A DNA stretch of 64,000 nt from the NCBI GenBank assembly GCA_003550305.1, contig QKYT01000349.1, forward strand, positions 3,647 to 67,646, given 5' to 3'. The stretch's first letter is position 1. Each line of letters begins with the position of its first letter. This DNA comes from Glomus cerebriforme. Taxonomy: Eukaryota > Glomeromycota > Glomeromycetes > Glomerales > Glomeraceae. Of this stretch, positions 36,026-47,580 are shown piece after piece. The notes under the pieces were generated by a model. That model did no database searches and was not told the DNA's origin. It saw nothing but the letters and a program-made list of their open reading frames with translations. The position numbers and the translations under genes are program-made.

Positions 36026-38260
36026 TTATAAAAGATCATCGTTGAGTACTTCAGAATCTAAAGTAGAAACGTTAAATGAAGGCAATGTGTCCCAAGCTGA
36101 TTGAGGCATCATAGCAAGCGTAGTTTGAGAGAGCAAGGATGGCGGTGATGGTGCAGGTGAAATTCCATCTTTTGAAAATCTATCAGATGAACGAATATAA
36201 TCTGTTGGCGATAGTCGATCCTGAAGCGAATTAATTTGCTCTCTCTGATTAGATATACCACTAAACTCTTTTGGAATCGGATCTTTAAGTAATTCAAAAT
36301 TGCTAATTGAGTCTTGATTATAGTTCTCTTTGTCTAATAAATCGTAAATGCGATGAAATCCACATTTATTCTCGGATTGAGAACAACAATGTAAATCAAT
36401 TGGACTTTGATCATCAATCGTATAATTGACATCATTCAAATTAATTCTTTGAAGAATATGCCTCTTTTTTTCTAATGATTCTTCATTCATATTAGTTTTT
36501 TGCTTTGCATGATTCTCATTTTCCGATTGTTCTTTCTGTATCAAACAAGACATATTTTCGTTCAAGTTTGTTTCTTGAATAATAAAACCCTCTTTTTCTA
36601 ATTGTTTTTTGTGGATCATAAAAGATGTTTCTTCATTCGTGTGAATTTTTTGCATCATATTATCCTCATTTTCAAAAGGTTCGTTATGGAAATCAATTAT
36701 TTCGTCTTCCCATGAATAACAATGAGAGTTATCATCCTCATTTTTATTATTTAGATGCATTTTAATACTAAGTTTCCCTTCAACAATTTCGCGATTATCT
36801 GACTGACCATTATCTTCGACATTATCAAAAGAACCATTATGTTTAATAACTCCATTCATTTCACCATCTATGATCATTTTATCTTCAATGGCAACTTCTT
36901 CCGTTATATATTTTTTTTCTTCCTCAATAAGACTCATTTCATTATGGTAAGGATTACCTTGTTGTTTTAGGCATTCATTTTCATTGGTCACATTATTACA
37001 ATAAGATTTATCGGGATAAGATAAAATACTAGAAGAACTCTGTACCTGAGATTCTTCGGACAAATTATTATGGCAAGGTTCCTCAACTTGGTCAGCCACA
37101 GTATGACTAGACGAGCTTTTATAACGCGATCGGTTCACGTTATCACATAAAGATTCTTCATCTGGGTTCGAAGAATTTCTTAGTTGTGGACTGCTGTCCC
37201 GCATAGTTTCTAATAAATTCTCCGCATCTGTATCCTCTGTATCTGTAGATACCATTCGAATTTTGGTGGGTGTTTTTCCAACGTCCAAATCGAAATTTGC
37301 TGTATTAGATGCGACTTTTGGAGAAATTGTGATGAAAGAATCATTTGGTTCAATAGAGAAGTTCGAAAGTTGATAGGATAAAGTATCAGGTGGTGAATGT
37401 TGTAAATCAAACCGGGAAGTAATTAGAGGAGAATCGCAATCCATATCATTATCAAAACTGATGGAATTTCTGTTTATAATTTTTTTTGGATTATATATTT
37501 CTGAAATTTCGCGATTATTTTCCTCGTCTTTCTTTGCAGTACTCAAACACCTTAAATCATCTTCAAATATATTATCCTCCTCAAGATTTGAATCGGCTTT
37601 TCGAATTTCATTATCTATAACATATTATAAATTAATGATATACAATTAAACTCAATTAAACTTCAAAAACAAACGAAAATTATTATACATACTTCGCGTT
37701 GATTCCGATATATTCGAAAGACTAAGCTCACTTATTTGTTCAATAAGATTATAGAACTCAGTCAATTGACGTTGATTTTTCAATAACTCATCATTGTTCT
37801 TTTTTGAGGAACGAGTAGACTTAGTTTGAATTTTCTCGCGGTTATCAATCTCTTTTGCTTTTTCGGGATTTATATAATTAAAAAACATTGGTATTTTTTT
37901 ATTATATTTTTGAATTTCTTCCAACTGCTTTGCCTTACTTTTCTTTGGTTTGTATTTTCGCAAAGCAATTTTTCCTTTGGAGGATAAATTTGAATCAACC
38001 ACATGGCTTGTTCCAGCCGAACTAGTTATTTGCACTTTCTTTGTATCAACTTCCAAAGGACGAAAGAAATGGGATATACTTGCTTGGTTTAAGGAATTTG
38101 GTTGTTCACGTGAGGAGGGTAGCTGTATTGCTCTAGATTCGTCGGCTATAACTTTTTGCCGTCTTTGACGCTTTTGTGGACTTTTTTGACGTGTTTTCCG
38201 TCCAGTCGAAGCGTTATCTTCTTCAATTTCGACTTCTTTTTTCTTTGAGACTCGCGTCAT
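36026..38260 (-). CDS. Nuclear protein with two PCNA-interacting (PIP) motifs, 718 aa
   Basis: Two exons (38260-37693 and 37614-36026) give 718 aa; splicing at CGA-A|GTATGT joins what otherwise look like two frames. Residues 1-40 are strongly basic with a CDK-type SPQK (27-30). Residues 59-66 (QASISHFF) match the canonical PIP box QxxIxxFF, and residues 163-170 (QRQLTEFY) a second one, QxxLxxFY. The remainder is acidic, Asn/Ser/Glu-rich and probably disordered, with degenerate repeats around 430-520 (QKIHTNEE, QETNLNEN, QKTNMNEE, QRINLNDV). I do not recognise the family. PCNA binding is inferred from the motifs. An ACGCGT box lies 39 bp upstream of the ATG. Confidence 0.75.
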
Positions 38261-38490
38261 TATTCACGTAAACACCACAAGCAAAAGATATTGAATAAAC
38301 GCGTAGTTTTTGAAATTCGAATAGTTCCGATACCTAGATCCTATAAAGTCTCAGTATGAGTTATCTTTTCTTGTTTACAAAATGTGACGTTTATTAAACG
38401 ATTAGTCCATTGGTGTAACAATCAAAAAGATTAGAAAATTATCAGATCCGCAATCTCAAAGTAATTTTTTTTTTTTTTTATTCTTTATCA
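38261..38490. promoter_or_regulatory. Divergent promoter with ACGCGT, PIP-box gene/SLS1
   Basis: 230 bp between divergent start codons. ACGCGT occurs at 38299-38304, 39 bp from the PIP-box gene start, and a 15-nt T run precedes the SLS1 start. The MCB-like hexamer links this gene with RFA2, which also has one; both encode replication-fork-type proteins (inference). Confidence 0.45.
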
Positions 38491-41400
38491 ATGTATTCTC
38501 AAATTCGATTTTTAAGTTATCTGACAATAAATCAAAGAATTGGTTTAACCCTTAGTCGTCCATTTAAAACAAATTTTAAAGTATCACGACTGCAATTTAT
38601 ATTATTTCAAAATTATACTTCAACTAGTACCGTGGAGAGTTGCTCAGAAACTTCAACAGCTAATGCTTCAAAAAAGAGCAAAAAACCTAAAAAATCTAAG
38701 AAAATTTCAAAACAAAAAGCAGAAGCTTCAGGAACAGAAGATAAAGTGAAAAAATTTCGAAAGAAAAAGGAAGTTTTACTGTCAACAGAAAAAGTAGACG
38801 AAATGTCCAATAATTTACTCCAAGATTTATGTCAAAGTAAAAATTTATCTGAGAAATTCTCATTAAAGCCTCTATATGTTACTGAGAACATCGACGATAT
38901 CATTGAATCGTATAAACCAGAGAAGGAGTCTTTAACAAGTTTTGAATTTCGAAAATTGGTAAATACAATAGATAAAGCTTTTATTGTATCACAGCTCAGG
39001 GCATTCCTTAAAAAACGAGATTTGGATGCTAAACTAAAGAAAGATAAGTTGATTGAAAAATTAATTGCTGAAGTTTGGAAAATCGAAATAAATGTTGAGG
39101 AACAATGTTTGTAATTTTTAAAAATAAAAGTACTTTTTGATATAATTTAATATATTCTGATCTTTCTTTTCTAACATATTAGATATACAAACTAAGCCAA
39201 TTGATTTATTTTTCATGCTTGGACCAGGTTGAATTGATGTATTTACTTTTAAAGAAATCATCATTTTGATATCTTTCTATAATGAATAGGATCGATTTTT
39301 TATACTTTCATTATATACTTTTTTGATTTTAGAAGGGAAAACTTTACGGGAACTAGAAAGTCAATCAAATGTTAAAATTAAAATTGATTTAAAAAATTTG
39401 TCATACACAATTACTGGTTCTCCACAAGATATTGAAAAAGCCAAAGAGATGATCAAAAGAATTACGGTGTTTATTTGTAATATTATATGAATATTCTATT
39501 GACATATTTGATATAGCTAATTTTTTATTTTGGTTTTATCAAGACTTATCAATCTGTTACTACGGAATTACCTTCTCACATTAGAAATAATAACAAGAGT
39601 TTGCAAGAGATGCCGTTTGTGCAAGATATTTGCATTGCATTAAGAATATTTATTGAGATTGATGCAAACAAACAGGTTACTTATTCAAGTTAAAATATCT
39701 TTTTATTCTTTTAACTTGCGTTAAATTGTTTTATAGTTGATAGTTTCAGGACAATCGCAACAAAATATCAAAGAAGCATTAAGATTACTCAATGCTGCTT
39801 GGCATGAGGTAAAGCTCATCACTTAAGTAAATTCATCTAACATACTATATTCTAATATTCTTCAAGCCTGATCAAAATGAAACAGATTTGCTTTTGTGTA
39901 ATGATACGATGGATATTAATGAATACAGTTTTTTTCCAATTCATGATTCCGAGATCATGTCTTTATATAACCGATATCTGAATTGGCATCGCGTTGGTAG
40001 GATTGGTCCCGAGGTGGTATGTGCTTGAAATGGGATCTATCCTGTTCAAATTATGATATCTCATTTTAGTAATTTAGTGATAGTTTTGATTCTTGATAGG
40101 CTAATGAATCAGCTTTAAGTGATCATTTACATACTTTACACGAAAGCGAAAGGTAAACTGCATCCATCAAACTATTTCCATTATGTTGCATTAACGTGAG
40201 TATATATATAGAATGTATTCTAACTAAAATTTAGTTTCTTGAAGGAACCTACTTCATGGTCTCTTTATTTATCTAATATACAAAACAAGTCAACAAACTT
40301 GTACAAACTTGGCACTTTTCTACACGATTTTTCAAAAGGAATCCAATCGCATAAATCAAAATTTGAAATTTGTTCCGTGTAAGATTTTACAACACATGTA
40401 TTTTTATATTATATATCTTTATAAATTCAGCAATTTTTTTACTAGGTTTGGATATAATGTTTTTCATGACGAGAAAAATGCAGAAAAAAATTTATTTATT
40501 CCTCCATTATCTGGCAATTTCTCTTATAAAATGCTTGAAGAGTGGGCCAAAGGAAATAGTCATTTAAGGACATTTCTTCCTAGGTAAACACTATGTCATT
40601 ATCTCAGTTATATATCATGACCGTAATTGACTTCATTGTTAATTTTCAGTTACCCGTATCCAAATTTCTTGAATTCTTTGAAGAAGCCTATAATTAAATT
40701 TCAAGAATCTGTTCAATTTGACTACATACCATTAAAATCAAAATCTTATCCATCTTATGAAAGAATAAGTATAATGTTAGATGTCAATGACTTTGGATTC
40801 AAATTTAAGGAATCTACTATGTTGAAGAAACGGTTATTAGCGGACTTATTAATGATGGATTGGTAAGAAAAACTTTAGAACAAAATCATTTCACTATTGA
40901 TTTATTGATTTTAATATTCTCATAGTCCGACAGATTTACGATTGTCTGCGATCATTAAAGAATCAGTTGATGATTCACTAAACATGGATAACTTTATAAA
41001 AGAATGTTTATATAAAAGGTATTTCTAACAATGACGACATATGGATTCTTTCTTATATATTATTAATCTTTATTATTATTATTTTTTAGTGCTCAAGACA
41101 TCCAATGTCCTAAAGAATATACATTTTGTTTTGATAATGAAGGAGAAAAAATAAATGTTCCATATAATCTTGAACGTATGAAGTTATATTTAACTAGTCA
41201 TTATGATTATAATGGGTTTATTCTTGCAGTAAGCAAGATTTCAGAACTAGAAACAAATATCATCAGGCCAGATATTAAGGTAAAAAGATTTATTTAATTG
41301 ATTTGTAATTAACTTTTTATAATTTATAAGATTTAATTGATCTTTGTTTATTAGTTGATTTACGAACCAAATATATCACAATCACAAATTATTGAAAATT

Positions 41401-41555
41401 TATTGAATCCTTCTGAACTAAATAAAGAGGAAAATGAAAATTTTGAACCTCTTTCAATAACAAAAATCAATAATGAAAAAAATGATAGTTATTTAGAACA
41501 ATGGAAAATTTTCATTTTAACATCATTAGAAATTATTTATAATATAAAAAAATAA
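38491..41555 (+). CDS. SLS1: Mitochondrial Sls1-like protein with KH-type domain
   Basis: Thirteen exons (38491-39106, 39183-39227, 39333-39466, 39544-39675, 39737-39808, 39867-40016, 40100-40152, 40235-40378, 40446-40583, 40650-40862, 40926-41018, 41090-41279, 41355-41555) give 726 aa. The N-terminus (MYSQIRFLSYLTINQRIGL) looks like a mitochondrial presequence, followed by a Lys-rich stretch. A VSQLRAFLKK...KKDKLIEKLI motif is followed by KPIDLFFMLGPEGKTLRELE and SYTITGSPQDIEKAKEMI, which match the Sls1 N-terminal and KH-like regions. Yeast Sls1 is an inner-membrane protein that couples mitochondrial transcription to translation. Exon 2 (45 bp) is needed to join these blocks. Confidence 0.82.
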
Positions 41556-42188
41556 AAATTACCAAATTGACATAATCTTTAAAACTTTGTAATTTTATCT
41601 ATTTTTTTTTGTTGTTTATTTTTTGATGTGTATTGGAAAAATATAAGATTAATTGAAATTATAAGCAAGAATGGGGGTTTAAGCAAATAAATATAATGAA
41701 ATGATTAAGTCAGTTTTGATATATAAGTCCTAAAAAGAATCATTTTATAAAATTGAATATAATTTTATACTTTTGGTTAAACAAAAAAATTTAATCAAAT
41801 ATTAACAATTTGATATTTAATATTTTACTTATATTCTTTAAAATTGTTATTATTAACTTGATAAATTAATTCTAATAATATATATATTTATATGTTAATT
41901 AAATTTGAAAGATTTTTATTTTTTTTTTATTTTTTTTTTTTTTGAGAAAGATTTTTATTGATTTTTTTTTAATAATAATTGGAAAAGCATTTTAATATTA
42001 AATTTATACACCTATTTTGCTTAAATACCTATGATTATAAATAATTAATTTTTTTTAGCAAATATATATTAATAAAAAATTATATAATATATATTAATAA
42101 TAATTGTATATTTATATTTGATAAATAATTTTAATATAAATTAACATTAAATATTAAAATTTACTAAATATTAAATTTTTTTGATAAA

Positions 42189-42888
42189 AATCCACTCCAC
42201 CTCTACTTTTAAGAAGATTGATGCCATTATCCATTCCAAATGCATTACTTTACAAATCCTGGACAAGTTGATGACCTTTCTTATACAAGTCTTCCATAGA
42301 TATATTTGACTACCTCGCAACAGGATTTTTAAAGAATGGGAAACCTTGCTAATTGCCAATTCTTCTCCTTTCACCACACCTCGCCTGCCATCATACAGTA
42401 ACTACATTATTACATAGCAGAAATACCCATAGATAAATTTGGCAACCCTCAAGAGCCTAGCTTCACGTACTCTTTATGCTCGAACTAGATAGAGAAATAG
42501 TATACATAGGGTAATAAGGAAGGGTTCTAGATTAGGGAATATTGTAATTAAAAAAGTTTCTAAATTATTAAAATTAATAGAAGATATGTACAATAGTGCT
42601 TTGTATAAAAAATTAGACTTAAATTTAGATTTACATAATAATTCACAGGTTTTAAATAGGCTAGTTAATTACTTTGATACATTACTAGTACAGGATCAGG
42701 TTGAGTTAAATAATGATTGAAATCAGTTCTTGGAAATAAGGCTTTCCTCATGAATCTGCTCTTTGCATGACAAGTTATGCTTTTTTATATAAAGGGTATA
42801 TTCGTAATTTATATTTATATAATTATGTATTCTTAAAGAATTTCATTAATTATAATAAACTCGATTAACTTGTCAAAAAAAAAAAAAA
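42189..42888 (+). mobile_element. 5'-truncated LINE copy with decayed ORF end
   Basis: Flanked by a 13-bp duplication TTTTTTTGATAAA (42176-42188 and 42889-42901). A plus-strand frame from about 42182 to a TGA at 42717-42719 has protein-like composition (FKEWETLLIANSS, RKGSRLGNIVIKKVSKLL) but contains at least four internal stops, so it is a dead C-terminal ORF fragment. A 3' UTR of about 150 bp follows, ending ATTAACTTGTC and an A-run. The tail is shared with other insertions in this window. Whether the frame is from the LINE ORF itself is inferred from its position. Confidence 0.82.
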
Positions 42889-43044
42889 TTTTTTTGATAA
42901 ATATTAAAATTATTTAATAAATTAGAAAATTTTAATGCTTATTTCAGATAAAAATTATATTTAATATGTAATAATAATAATTAATTATATAATATTAATA
43001 AAAAAAATATTAAAAAAAATTTATATTTATATTTTTATTATAAA

Positions 43045-43576
43045 CACTGGTCAAAAACTGATCTATCTTACAGATATCTTATAAATATCAGGTACCCAAA
43101 ATGCAGAAAATCTGCTANATATCAGATACCCAATATGTATACTATAGAATTAAAAAATACAATTTATTAATTATCTCGCTATCCAATGATCATAAAAAGA
43201 TGAAATATAACTTATTCGATTTGCCTCACTGAGACGTATCGAATGGTACTAATTTTGCATTTCTAGGTGTGATAAATAATGAGATATTTGATAAATTGTA
43301 AAAAAAAACAAATAAAAAATGCAATATCTCAATATCTATCGCACCTAAAAATGGAAATTAGTACCATTCAATACGTCTCAGTGAGGCAAATTGAATGAGC
43401 TATATTTCATCTTTTTATGATCACTGGATAGCGAGATAATTAATAAATTGTATTTTTTAATTCTATAGTATACATATTAGGTATCTGATATTTAGCAGAT
43501 TTTCTGCATTTTGGTTACCCGATATTTATAAGATATCTGTAAGATATCTGTAAGATAGATCAGTTTTTGACCAGTG
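43045..43576. mobile_element. Foldback MITE, CACTA-like ends
   Basis: 532 bp begins CACTGGTCAAAAACTGATCT and ends with the exact complement of at least the first 19 bases. The two arms (about 230 bp each) pair almost throughout, around a short centre near 43290-43330, so the element would form one long hairpin. The CACTG terminus and a 3-bp flanking AAA repeat (43042-43044, 43577-43579) fit the CACTA/EnSpm superfamily, though AAA is weak evidence in this DNA. It has no coding capacity. One N at 43118. Confidence 0.8.
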
Positions 43577-43744
43577 AAAATATCTAATTATATATTATAA
43601 ACTATAGTACTTTAAATATTTTACAAATTTTAAAAAGTTAATTTTATACTATTAAATTTATAATTCAAATTTTTACTATAAATAATATATATTAAAAACT
43701 TACAATTTAATTTTATTAAATATCTTTTTACAGTATATTACTTT

Positions 43745-45190
43745 TTTTTTTTTTTTTTTTGAAGACAAGTTGACTAAGCAAAATTTTATTGAATATCTGT
43801 GAGGTCGTATTACAGATCCATAAAGAAAAATAAAATTAACTATGCAGAGATAAGCCTTCACACTATAAAAGTAGAAATACCCAACTTGTCGCACTTACGC
43901 CATATAGGTCCTCAGAGTACGGTCAGGCAGTCCTGACCAACTTAGAAAGTATCGACTCTGGATCAACCCCATACCCCAGTGCCAGAAATCAAATAAAATT
44001 TTTTAACCAGTTTTTTTGTATCTCCCTGTCAATTGAAATGCTTACGCCCAGTTCATCTGAATCTCCTCACAATCTCATTGGGTCTTCAAACTAACACAAA
44101 TCATATAATGAATTTAAAGAAATCAGTTACTAGTACCAATTTCTAGGACATAGGATACTCATCCCCAAACTCAGGTCTTCAAACTAGCTAGATACAAACT
44201 GAATTTTAATTTATTTACTAATATTAATTACATTACATAAACTACAGGCATATATAAAAAAATTTATAGAAGCCGGTTGCTAGTACCAACCTCCAGGAAA
44301 AAAAAAACTTACCTAAAAACTAGAACTAGAATATAAAAAAAAACCTAAGCTAATACTAACTCTATTCCTCTACCTCACTTTCACCAATACCAAGTTGTCC
44401 TAACAAATACTCCAGATGAATCAAGTCGACTACTTAAACTGTTTCGTCTGAAGGCCATCATCCAGTATCTTGCCTCCTCCCCCGCTCCAGTGGTAGTTTT
44501 CTGAAATAGACCAATTCTTCATGACACTGCCAGATAATCTCCTAAGAATCGAGTTGACTACTTACTAAAGAGTGAATTCATTTTTTGACCATGACCATCC
44601 AGCTTATCCCTATCAAAGAATCTTCATCCTTGAGATACCTATTGCAAAAAACAATGCCAAAGCAAACCCAACCAAATGTCCTCCAAGACCCTATGGTAGC
44701 GCACTTCGACCCTGTACCCATGTCTTCCGCACCTTTTATTCTGTTTTTAAATTTTCTAATACAACTAAACATGACATCACCTTAGGGGCAAAAATAGGGA
44801 TCACCACAGTGAAATAAACAAAGGAATGTGTAATAACAAGGGAACCAATCATCAACAGATGATCAGCTGTCAATTAATTTTTTAGGTACCCCTATATTCC
44901 GCCAGAAATCCAAAAACAATAGTAAGTTTAGAAAAAAAATAAACCCAAGGAAGTAAACAAAATCCCCCACTAAAGAATTCAGATTTTCAGCCAGTTCAGT
45001 ATTTATCTTTACAAGCCCAAAAAAACTGATGTCCTACCACCTTTTCACTAATAACAAAACGAATAATAAATTTTAAAAAGGAAAATTTTCACCAAACTTA
45101 TTCGCTAGAAAAACCTCTCCCTGCTGCGCCAAACCCATACGACAACTCTGCGAAAAGCCACTTAACTTCCAAAGAAACTCTGCGCTAGGC
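43745..45190 (-). mobile_element. 1.45-kb retroposon with A-tail and 18-bp target duplication
   Basis: Lies on the minus strand: it starts at 45190 (GCCTAGCGCAGAG) and ends in CAACTTGTCTTC plus A-tail (seen as T-run at 43745-43760). Flanking copies of TTTACAGTATATTACTTT are at 43727-43744 and 45191-45208. It has higher GC than its surroundings. The longest frames, about 64-81 codons on either strand (44572-44817), show no known domain, so it is probably non-autonomous and mobilised by a LINE. A CTAGTACCAA-TT/CC-CTAGG/CCAGG block occurs twice (about 44127 and 44278). It is the longest relative of the 3712-4108 copy. Confidence 0.88.
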
Positions 45191-46589
45191 TTTACAGTAT
45201 ATTACTTTAACATTATTAAAATAACTAATATAATACTAAACTAGTTAATTTTATTTTTTTAAATATCTTTTAACCTTTTAGAAGTTAAATAAAAAAATGA
45301 AAAATATTATTATAAAAAAAATGTTTAAGAAAATAAAAACCAAAAAAAAAAATTAAATTAAAAAAATATATATATTTTTTTTAAAGTAAAATAAAAAAAA
45401 CATCAAGTAAATATTTAAAAAAAAAATGTTTTTCTTTAATTTATAAATAACTTTTCATTTTTAAAAAACCTAATAATAAATAAAATTTTGAAAGAATATT
45501 TACATCTGAGGTGACTTGTTACATTTGTCTACTCTTATGATTCTATTTAGAGATAATATTTTTTTATTTTAATATGAGAATAACTATAAATTTACTACAT
45601 ATTAGTTATTTAATAGGGATGTTAGAATATTATTAAATTGCAAAGCAGTTTAGATGATATTTAATACTCCTATCAAATAACTGTCATGACATTATGCTAA
45701 TTATAAACTATTTTTGTGATGCACTCTTTTACTTTATTTTTTTTTTTTTTTTTACCTATATTCATATAAAATACTACAAACAAATTTAAGAAAGAATATA
45801 TAATTTACTTTAAATATTTGCATGATGATTTTTTTCTTTATTATAATATTTCATATTATTTTTAGAAATACATTAAAAATATCAATAATAATTATGCAAT
45901 TGTAGTTTATTTATAGCTTAATAAAAAAATATTAGTACAGTAAAAAAAGCATGATCTTATTTGACTATAGGATAATTTATTATATTTTGTAATAGTTTCT
46001 TTATTATTTAATAAAATTAGGGGTATGATATTTATTAGGTAATATTTAGAGATAGAAGATAAAGCAAAATCTTACATGATATAAAATTAAGCATTTTTAT
46101 TAATCAAAATTAATACTATATATATATATTTAAATATTATTATTTAAAAAAATCTTACCTAAAAAAGGAATAGGACTTCTTATGAAACTAATATTAGATA
46201 ATATATATCATGGTACTTAGTAATTTATATCTATCTGTTTTTTTTTAAAAAAAAACAATAATAAATAAAATTATTTTTATTTATTTATTTTTTTAAAAAA
46301 TTTTTTTTTTTATTTACAATTCTGAAAAAATTAAAATTTATTCAAAAATCAAAAATTTTAAAATAATTAAATAGGAAATAATAAATAAGTTTAAAATTAT
46401 GAAAAAAGTAATTTATTATTATAATGATGCATTGCTACTCCTATTATATGACCTATTATATTACGTGACTTATACTATATTTAAAAAGATTACATGTTTA
46501 CTATTAATTAAATAAAAAAGACATTGTCAAACTCATTTATCAAAAGTCAAGATTTATATTCATTTTTTAATAGGAATATGCTAATAAAA

Positions 46590-47270
46590 ATTGGAAATAG
46601 CAATAAAAAAAACAAAAATGTAAAGAGTAACAATAAAAATAAAAAGGTAAATAAAAAGAATAAAGAAAGATGAAAGGGAACAAAATAAACAATGAAAATA
46701 GAATAAAAAAGAGAAATAATAAAAGGGAAATGAAAGAAAGAAATGATAGAAGGGAGATAAAAGAAAAAGTGTATAAATGGGAATGAAAGAAAGGAATAAA
46801 TAAACGAAAGGAGTGAAGAAAGGGAAGTAAAAGAAAGGAACAAAAAAAGGGAGAGTAAAACAAAGAAATGATGAAAGAAAAATGAAACAAGGAACATTCA
46901 AAAGAGGAATGAAATGAACAAAAAGAAAAACAAAAAAAAATAAAAAGGAATGAATGAAAAATAATAAAAGAAAAAGGGAGAACAAAAGAAACAAAGGAAG
47001 GAAGTGGAAATAAAAAAAAGAACAAAAAAAATGGAATAAGGATGGGAAAATAGGTTAAAGAAATGGGCGAAAAATAGGACAAAAAAATGTGATGAAAAGA
47101 ATAAAAATGAAAGAAAATTAAAAGAAATAAAAAGAATAATAGGGAACGAAAAGGAAATAATAAAAATGGGATGGAAGTTATTAAAATAATGAAGAGAAGA
47201 TAATTAGGAGGAGAAAATGAAGGAACCAACTGACCAAATGAAAAGCAAACTCCCATAAAATAAGAAAGAA
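46590..47270. repeat. Long purine-rich tract (GAAA/AAAG type)
   Basis: About 680 bp of the plus strand is nearly all A and G with occasional T and almost no C, built of GAAAGAAA, AAAAGGGA, GGAATGAAA-like words without a fixed period. The minus-strand open frames here, up to 229 codons, encode only Phe/Leu/Ser/Ile and are artefacts of the composition. Confidence 0.75.
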
Positions 47271-47580
47271 ATTAAATTAGTAAGGAATGGAATGTAATTA
47301 ATAATCAAAAANAAAAAAAATATACCTTAATGCAAAGAAGAAAAAGAAGAGCAAAAGACCTAAAAATAAAAAATAAAATAAAATTAGTAAGGAGCAACGG
47401 AATGTAAGAAATAAAATATAAGAATGAAATAAAAAAATAAAAACTTAAAAGAAACACGAAATAATAGATCTTAATTGCAAAACTAAGAAAGTAAAAAGAC
47501 CTAAAGAAATGAAATAAAGTTAGTAAAGAACAAGTGTAAAAAATAAAATAAAGAAAAAAAAAGAAAAAATATACCTTTAT
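47268..47580. repeat. Three diverged tandem units of about 110-135 bp
   Basis: Units begin near 47268, 47375 and 47510 with AAATTAGTAAGGA or a variant and share CTTAATGCAAAG/CTTAATTGCAAA and AAAAGACCTAAA. A TGAGCAAG triplet repeat follows at about 47598-47630. One N at 47312. Confidence 0.6.

Noticed and set aside
44572..44817. 81-codon plus-strand and 64-codon minus-strand frames in the retroposon
   Set aside because: Both overlap each other inside a non-coding retroposon and lack known domains.
46547..47256. Long minus-strand open frames (up to 229 codons)
   Set aside because: They lie in the purine-rich tract and encode only Phe/Leu/Ser/Ile low complexity; lack of stops follows from base composition.
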